DNA of 9,658 bases from an uncultured Oscillospiraceae bacterium. GTDB taxonomy: Bacteria > Bacillota > Clostridia > Oscillospirales > Oscillospiraceae. The DNA lies in the NCBI GenBank assembly GCA_958436045.1, contig CAUBIP010000068.1, forward strand, positions 1-9,658, read 5' to 3'. The notes under the pieces are model-generated. The model saw nothing but the letters and a program-made list of their open reading frames with translations, did not search any database and had not been told where the DNA came from. This document shows, one piece after another, positions 6,194 through 9,658 of the stretch. Position 1 is the stretch's first letter; the number at the start of each line of letters is the position of its first letter. A program made the translations under genes and the position numbers.

Positions 6194-7559
6194 AGTTTCC
6201 AAACGCAGTGCGTTTGCGCTGGTGCTGGCGTTTGCTCTGCTGGCGGGGCTGGTGCTGTTCTGCGTCCGGTATGTCGTGGATGCGGGGCAGTGGGTGACCT
6301 ACCCCGGCAGCCCGCATCTGTATACCGGGTCGAATCTGAACACCGGCGTTGTCTTTGACCGCGCCGGGCAGACGTTATTGGATTCCACGGACGGCCGCGC
6401 CTATGATGCCGACGCCGCGGTCCGCGCCGCGACGATCCATCTGCTGGGCGACCGGGACGGCTATATCCCGTCGCCGCTGCTGGACCACTACGCCAGCCGG
6501 ATGATCGGCTACAGCCGCATCACCGGCGTCAGCAGCGCCAAGGCCGGGACGGGCCGGATGACAATGACCATTGACGCCAATGTGCAGGCGAAGGCGCTGC
6601 AGCTGCTGGCAGGCCGTGCTGGGACGATCGGCGTCTATAACTACAAGACCGGCGAGATCCTGTGCAGCGTGACCTCCCCAACGTATGATCCGGACAATGT
6701 CCCGGACGTGGCGGGGGATACGACAGGCCAGTACGACGGCGTCTATGTCAATCGCTTCCTGAATGCCAAGTATATCCCCGGTTCCATCTTTAAGCTGGTG
6801 ACAGCTGCGGCGGCCATCGAAAATATTTCGGATATCGACAGCCAGACCTTTACCTGCGAGGGAAGCTACGAGGTCGGCGGCCAGAAGATCACCTGCGAGG
6901 GTGTCCATGGGCAGATCGGCTTTACCCAGGCCCTGGCCCAGTCCTGCAACTGCGCTTTTGGGCAGATCGCCCAACAGCTGGGCATCCAGACCATGGAGAC
7001 CTACGCGGAGAAGCTGGGGATCACGGCGCCCCTGGAGTTTGACGGGCTGAAGACGGCCGCGGGCAATCTGAACCTGGCGGGCGCCACCCAGGGCGACCTG
7101 GCCTGGGCGGGCATCGGCCAGCACAATGACCAGATCAACGCCTGCCAGTATATGACGCTCATGGGCGCCATCGCCGCAGGCGGTAAGACGGCGTCACCGT
7201 ATTATGTCAGCGAGATCACCCTGGGCGACCATACGGCCTACACAGCGTCGCAAAAGACGCTGGATTACGGCCTGAAGCAGGAGACGACCCAGCGCTTGGC
7301 GCAGATGATGCGCAACAATGTCGAGACGATCTACGGTGCGGGGCAATTCGGCAGCCTGACCGTCTGCGCCAAATCCGGCACTGCGGAGGTCGGCGGCGAT
7401 CAGACGCCGAATGCCATGTTTGCCGGGTTTGTCCAGGATGACGCATACCCCCTGGCGTTTATTGTCGCCGTGGAGCACGGCGGCTCCGGCAGCGCGACCT
7501 GCGCCCCCATCGCCGCCGCCGTCCTGCAGGCCTGCGCTGCCGCGATGGACGCAGGCTGA
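6186..7559 (+). CDS. Class B penicillin-binding protein (peptidoglycan transpeptidase, PbpA/FtsI-like)
   Basis: A 457-residue transpeptidase that cross-links peptidoglycan at the outer face of the membrane. The ATG at 6186 follows GGGAGG (6172-6177) by 8 bases and overlaps the SEDS stop by 8 bp, a coupled arrangement typical of partner enzymes. Residues 8-30 are the only membrane anchor. Residues 45-140 are a short dimerisation/pedestal region (GVVFDRAGQTL at 54-64). The catalytic motifs are SxxK in PGSIFK (Ser200, Lys203), SxN as SCN (253-255), and KSGTAE (396-401) in place of the common KTG. The size is close to actinobacterial PbpA and no PASTA domains are present. Together with the SEDS protein it probably forms an elongation, division or sporulation synthase; which one is not evident. 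No clear terminator follows before the tRNA promoter. Confidence 0.92.
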   Translation: MNRVSKRSAFALVLAFALLAGLVLFCVRYVVDAGQWVTYPGSPHLYTGSNLNTGVVFDRAGQTLLDSTDGRAYDADAAVRAATIHLLGDRDGYIPSPLLDHYASRMIGYSRITGVSSAKAGTGRMTMTIDANVQAKALQLLAGRAGTIGVYNYKTGEILCSVTSPTYDPDNVPDVAGDTTGQYDGVYVNRFLNAKYIPGSIFKLVTAAAAIENISDIDSQTFTCEGSYEVGGQKITCEGVHGQIGFTQALAQSCNCAFGQIAQQLGIQTMETYAEKLGITAPLEFDGLKTAAGNLNLAGATQGDLAWAGIGQHNDQINACQYMTLMGAIAAGGKTASPYYVSEITLGDHTAYTASQKTLDYGLKQETTQRLAQMMRNNVETIYGAGQFGSLTVCAKSGTAEVGGDQTPNAMFAGFVQDDAYPLAFIVAVEHGGSGSATCAPIAAAVLQACAAAMDAG

Positions 7560-7636
7560 GCCTGCGCCGTGCCGCGTGCTGCATTGCGCTTTGCAGAAAA
7601 CGGGACTGGATTTTTGCAGAAAAGTGGAAAAATTGC

Positions 7637-7665
7637 TTGACAAAACCGCCGCTTTACAGTATAAT
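7637..7665 (+). promoter_or_regulatory. Consensus promoter of tRNA-Ser
   Basis: TTGACA (7637-7642), exactly 17 bp, TATAAT (7660-7665): a perfect sigma-A-type match, as expected for a stable RNA gene. The start near 7672 gives a 5' leader of about 26 nt. Confidence 0.93.
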
Positions 7666-7697
7666 AAATGGGCTGAGTTTAAGAGCAGCGCCACTTT

Positions 7698-7789
7698 GGA
7701 GAGGTGGCTGAGCTGGTCGAAGGCGCACGATTGGAAATCGTGTAGGCGTTAATAGCGTCTCAAGGGTTCGAATCCCTTCCTCTCCGCCA
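7698..7789 (+). tRNA. tRNA-Ser (anticodon GGA), CCA encoded
   Basis: The acceptor stem GGAGAGG (7698-7704) pairs with CCTCTCC (7779-7785). G is the discriminator and CCA (7787-7789) is encoded. The anticodon stem CACGA/TCGTG encloses the loop TTGGAAA with anticodon GGA at 7733-7735, which reads UCC and UCU. A long variable arm (about 7743-7761) marks a class II tRNA, as for serine. The T arm is AAGGG, TTCGAAT, CCCTT. It marks the border between the GC-rich core genes and the more AT-rich region downstream. Confidence 0.97.
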
Positions 7790-7790
7790 T

Positions 7791-7830
7791 AAGTCCACCG
7801 TAATTTTGATAGAATTACGGTGGGCTTTTT
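7791..7830 (+). terminator. Terminator of tRNA-Ser
   Basis: A 15-bp stem with one G-U pair (7791-7805 with 7813-7827), a 7-base loop and TTTTT ending at 7830. It begins 2 bases after the CCA. Confidence 0.93.
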
Positions 7831-7839
7831 CTATGCCTG

Positions 7840-7864
7840 AAAACCGCTTGAAATCAAGGTTTTT
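7840..7864 (+). terminator. Second terminator-like stem-loop
   Basis: AAAACC (7840-7845) and TTGA (7848-7851) pair with TCAA (7854-7857) and GGTTTT (7858-7863), with a GC bulge and a tight loop. A T-run follows on the plus strand and an A-run precedes it, so it could act in either direction. CTGAAA (7837-7842) and TTTCAG (7869-7874) could form a larger alternative stem. Confidence 0.4.
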
Positions 7865-7887
7865 GCCGTTTCAGACACATAAACAGC

Positions 7888-7918
7888 AACCGCTGCGGAG
7901 CATTTCCACAGCGGTTTT
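7888..7918 (+). terminator. Third terminator-like stem-loop
   Basis: AACCGCTG (7888-7895) pairs perfectly with CAGCGGTT (7909-7916). An inner GGA/TCC helix sits across one mismatch, and TTTT is at 7915-7918. No intact gene lies between this and the tRNA terminator, so it may be left over from a lost gene. Confidence 0.5.
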
Positions 7919-7955
7919 CCTGCGTTTTAAGGATTTTACAGTGTTTTGTGCCGAA

Positions 7956-8011
7956 GTAATCGTTAAACTAATGGGTATTCGTTGAAAGATAGGGGTATTC
8001 GTTAAAGGTTG
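7956..8011. repeat. Three degenerate tandem 19-20 bp repeats
   Basis: Copies begin at 7956, 7975 and 7995 with the shared core GTAWTCGTTRAA (GTAATCGTTAAA, GTATTCGTTGAA, GTATTCGTTAAA). The last two are exactly 20 bp apart, and each is followed by a diverging A/T/G-rich part. No protein reading was found. They could be protein-binding sites of a lost element (iteron- or recombinase-like), which is a guess. Confidence 0.6.
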
Positions 8012-8012
8012 A

Positions 8013-8198
8013 GTTTCCGATACTCCTTATGAGAAAATCGGCGATGAAGTACGGTCGCTAGCGGATGAGGTTCCGTTCGACATCTCCGATTTGTGGGAAT
8101 GAGTGCAGCTGAGAACGGTTATTGAGCAACAATCCAGGCAAGATATGACACCCGACAAATATAATGACAGTAGGAAGGGCATTCCGTATATTACAGGT
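8013..8198 (+). pseudogene. Relic of a type I restriction-modification specificity gene (hsdS fragment)
   Basis: One frame reads SDTPYEKIGDEVRSLADEVP from 8016, then FDISDLWE, then an in-frame TGA (8100-8102), then VQLRTVIEQQS from 8103, QDMTPDKYND (8139-8168) and KGIPYITG to 8198. This follows the HsdS start-of-target-recognition-domain pattern as I know it (EIPFDIPDSWEWVRL..., then GKGIPYITGASN). The TGA stands where a Trp codon (TGG) is expected, and AGG at 8136 and 8172 stands where Gly is usual. The match stops at ITG. There is no start codon, no upstream half, no second recognition domain, and no hsdR or hsdM nearby. It is about 60 codons of a gene of roughly 400, so it is dead. Recognition is from memory of the family, without a search. 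Confidence 0.72.
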
Positions 8199-8305
8199 CC
8201 CTGCTGCGGCAGGGGCTTATAAATTTTGCATGAGTGGGTACCGCCATGCCCTGCTTGCCAAGTATGTTTTCGTTATCTTCATTTGTAACTTTTCTTTGAA
8301 ACCCA

Positions 8306-8334
8306 TTGACAGTGGCGAATACAAAGAGTATAAT
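8306..8334 (+). promoter_or_regulatory. Consensus promoter of the tetR-methyltransferase operon
   Basis: TTGACA (8306-8311), 17-bp spacer, TATAAT (8329-8334): a perfect match, with the start expected near 8341. So strong a promoter on a regulator gene suggests that it is normally held down by a repressor. Confidence 0.9.
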
Positions 8335-8336
8335 TA

Positions 8337-8360
8337 TGACCGAAAAAACAAAAGCGGTCA
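8337..8360. promoter_or_regulatory. Candidate TetR operator over the transcription start
   Basis: TGACCG (8337-8342) and CGGTCA (8355-8360) are perfect inverted repeats with a 12-base A-rich spacer, immediately after the -10. Operators at this position are common in autorepressed TetR genes. The binding itself is inferred from position and symmetry only. Confidence 0.6.
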
Positions 8361-8381
8361 AAATGTTTTGGGGGTTATTGC

Positions 8382-8960
8382 TTGGCGTTTACAGAACAGA
8401 AAAATGAAATGATCCGCAAGGATTTATTAGACGAAGCGTTGCGTTGTGCCGTGACCGTTGGGATTCGGAAAACATCGGTGGAACAGCTCACGGAAGCGGT
8501 GGGTATTGCAAAGGGTTCGTTCTATAAGGTCTTCCCATCCAAAGATCTGCTGTTCTTTGCTGTGCTGGAAAATATTCATGCGGAAACGTATGCCGTAGCG
8601 GAGAAAGCTTTACAGGACAATGCAGAACTTCCACCAACGGAGCGAGCAACGAAGATCATTCTTGCCGCCTGCAAATACCTTTCCGATACCAAAGCGATGA
8701 CCTTCATCGAAAACGATGCGGAGTATTTGTTGCGGCGGATACCGTCTGACATCAAGGCTGCCCACTATCACGATGACGAAGTTCATATTCGTCAAATTCT
8801 GGAGGCAAGTGGACTTGTGCCGAAAGGCGAAATGGATCTGGCTGCCGCCGCCGTCCGAGGGCTGATCTTAACTGTCTCCCATCAGGGAGAAATCGGCGAA
8901 CTGTATCCGCAGGTGTTGGAAACGCTGGTGCATGGTGCTTGCAAGGAATTATTTGATTAA
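8382..8960 (+). CDS. TetR/AcrR family transcriptional regulator
   Basis: A 192-residue regulator, the usual TetR size. Residues about 10-58 form the N-terminal DNA-binding domain, with the helix-turn-helix TSVEQLTEAVGIAKGSFYKV (31-50) followed by FPSKDLLF. The rest is a helical ligand-binding and dimerisation domain with no recognisable ligand signature. The TTG at 8382 is preferred: GGGGG (8370-8374) lies 7 bases upstream and the N-terminal residues fit the family; the next in-frame ATG (8409) has no ribosome binding site. It has its own consensus promoter and a symmetric candidate operator, so autorepression and control of the downstream methyltransferase are likely. Base composition is lower in G+C than in the genes before the tRNA, which suggests acquisition. 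Confidence 0.88.
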   Translation: MAFTEQKNEMIRKDLLDEALRCAVTVGIRKTSVEQLTEAVGIAKGSFYKVFPSKDLLFFAVLENIHAETYAVAEKALQDNAELPPTERATKIILAACKYLSDTKAMTFIENDAEYLLRRIPSDIKAAHYHDDEVHIRQILEASGLVPKGEMDLAAAAVRGLILTVSHQGEIGELYPQVLETLVHGACKELFD

Positions 8961-8963
8961 ATC

Positions 8964-8989
8964 GAAAAGCTGCCGACTGGCGGCTTTTC
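8964..8989 (+). terminator. Short stem-loop between tetR and the methyltransferase gene
   Basis: GAAAAGCTGCC (8964-8974) pairs with GGCGGCTTTTC (8979-8989) through an 11-bp stem with one G-U pair and a GACT loop. The T-run is only TTTT inside the stem, so it is probably a weak or partial terminator. No promoter is evident between it and the next gene, so some read-through is expected. Confidence 0.6.
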
Positions 8990-9042
8990 AAAAGACAGCG
9001 AGTTAGAGATAGCTAACCACCGCATTGGAGTGATGTGATGTT

Positions 9043-9651
9043 ATGAAGAAAACATTTTGGGATCGCACAGCGAAAAGCTATGACCACTTTATGAAGAAAG
9101 ACCACAAGGCATATAAGCAAATGTATTCTCTAATCTATCCTGTGGTGCGGCACAAGCAGGTGCTGGAGCTTGCCACCGGCACAGGGCTGATTGCCAAACA
9201 TATCGTCCGCTCTGCTGACCATATTGAAGCTACCGACGCATCCCAAGAGATGATCGAGCAGGCGAAACAGGGCGTGAAATCTACGAAACTCCATTTTTCG
9301 GTGCAGGATATGTTCCATCTGCCTTACGCCGACCAGTCTTTCGATGTGGTGATCGTGTCCAATGCTCTGCATATCGTGCCGGGACCTGAAAAAGCGTTGG
9401 CGGAAATTCGGCGTGTGCTAAAAGAGGACGGTATACTGATCGCGCCGACCTTTACTCATGCTGGTAATGACTTTCGCGGAAATGTCAAAGCATTTTTCAT
9501 GAAGCTGGCGGGCTTTCCTCTCCACAGCAAGTGGACGAGTGAGGAATACCTGCGCTTCCTACGGCAAAACGGCTGGGCGGTGCGGAAAAGCGTTGTGCTG
9601 AAAGCATCCTTCCCGCTGACCTATGCGGAATGTGTGAAATCGGAGGTGTGA
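9043..9651 (+). CDS. Class I SAM-dependent methyltransferase
   Basis: A 202-residue soluble methyltransferase of the UbiE/Methyltransf_11 type. Visible motifs: VLELATGTGLIAKHI (40-54; SAM-binding motif I, Glu42, Gly45, Gly47), ATDAS (63-67; Asp65 at the end of strand 2), DMFHLPYADQSFDVVIVSNA (89-108) and VLKEDGILIAP (125-135). The methyl acceptor is unknown; the fold serves small molecules as well as macromolecules, and it lacks the NPPY-type motif of DNA or rRNA adenine methylases. The only usable start is ATG 9043, since a TGA lies in frame at 9031; the ribosome binding site is weak and distant (GGAG, 9027-9030). It lies 82 bases after tetR with no promoter of its own, so it is probably in that operon and under that regulator. 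Confidence 0.87.
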   Translation: MKKTFWDRTAKSYDHFMKKDHKAYKQMYSLIYPVVRHKQVLELATGTGLIAKHIVRSADHIEATDASQEMIEQAKQGVKSTKLHFSVQDMFHLPYADQSFDVVIVSNALHIVPGPEKALAEIRRVLKEDGILIAPTFTHAGNDFRGNVKAFFMKLAGFPLHSKWTSEEYLRFLRQNGWAVRKSVVLKASFPLTYAECVKSEV

Positions 9652-9655
9652 TAAG

Positions 9656-9658
9656 ATG
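9656..9658 (+). CDS. Start codon of a further gene, cut by the window edge
   Basis: ATG at 9656-9658 is preceded by GGAGGTG (9642-9648), with GGAGG ending 9 bases upstream, a better ribosome binding site than that of the methyltransferase. It starts 4 bases after the methyltransferase stop. A third operon gene is likely; nothing of its product is visible. Confidence 0.5.

Noticed and set aside
5165..6202. Long minus-strand ORF opposite the SEDS gene
   Set aside because: It is a shadow in GC-rich coding DNA; its translation is low-complexity and it has no start signals, while the plus strand encodes clear SEDS motifs.
7956..8011. Short repeats as a CRISPR array
   Set aside because: The copies are too short and degenerate, there are no real spacers between them and no cas genes nearby.
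8164..8412. 82-codon ORF before tetR
   Set aside because: It runs through the end of the hsdS relic, the tetR promoter and the operator, has no good ribosome binding site and no family resemblance.
9515..9525. CCTCTCC in the methyltransferase gene as a copy of the tRNA 3' end (att site)
   Set aside because: Only 7-8 bases match and the flanks differ; this is expected by chance and it lies inside a conserved coding region.

Overview
The window looks like a chromosomal segment of a GC-rich anaerobic Firmicute (class Clostridia, plausibly Oscillospirales). The grounds are strong AGGAGG-type ribosome binding sites, sigma-A-like promoters, U-tract terminators, a WYL regulator, an AI-2E family membrane protein and a fused FHA-SEDS protein beside a class B PBP. 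The genus cannot be fixed from this sequence. Composition changes after the tRNA: positions 1 to about 7700 are visibly GC-rich, and about 7800 to the end is more AT-rich with different codon use.

Layout. (1) 1-564 is the C-terminal part of a D-aminoacylase-like amidohydrolase, closed by a terminator. (2) 785-1522 is a membrane-anchored polysaccharide deacetylase. A perfect 11-bp-arm palindrome lies just upstream of its most likely promoter. (3) 1514-2575 (minus) is a WYL-domain regulator that overlaps the deacetylase tail to tail by 9 bp. It is divergent from (4) 2769-4136, an AI-2E family membrane protein, and each of these two genes has its own recognisable promoter. (5) After a strong terminator, 4280-6193 encodes an FHA domain fused to an FtsW/RodA-type SEDS polymerase with a Tyr/Asp/Gly-rich repeat tail. 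It overlaps by 8 bp (6) 6186-7559, a class B penicillin-binding protein. (7) 7698-7789 is tRNA-Ser(GGA) with a consensus promoter and terminator. (8) 7830-8381 holds no intact gene. It contains stem-loops, three degenerate 20-bp repeats and a decayed piece of a type I restriction specificity gene (hsdS). (9) 8382-8960 is a TetR-type regulator and 9043-9651 a class I SAM-dependent methyltransferase, apparently one operon that continues past the window edge.

How they fit together. The SEDS protein and the PBP are the two halves of a peptidoglycan synthase: SEDS polymerises glycan strands and the PBP cross-links them. The fused FHA domain suggests an input from Ser/Thr phosphorylation, although no kinase is in view. 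The deacetylase is also an envelope enzyme, but nothing shows that it is co-regulated with the synthase. The segment after the tRNA looks like an accessory region at a tRNA-linked integration spot: its composition shifts, it holds a restriction-gene relic, and it carries a small regulator-methyltransferase operon. No integrase or att duplication is visible, so this last reading is inference.
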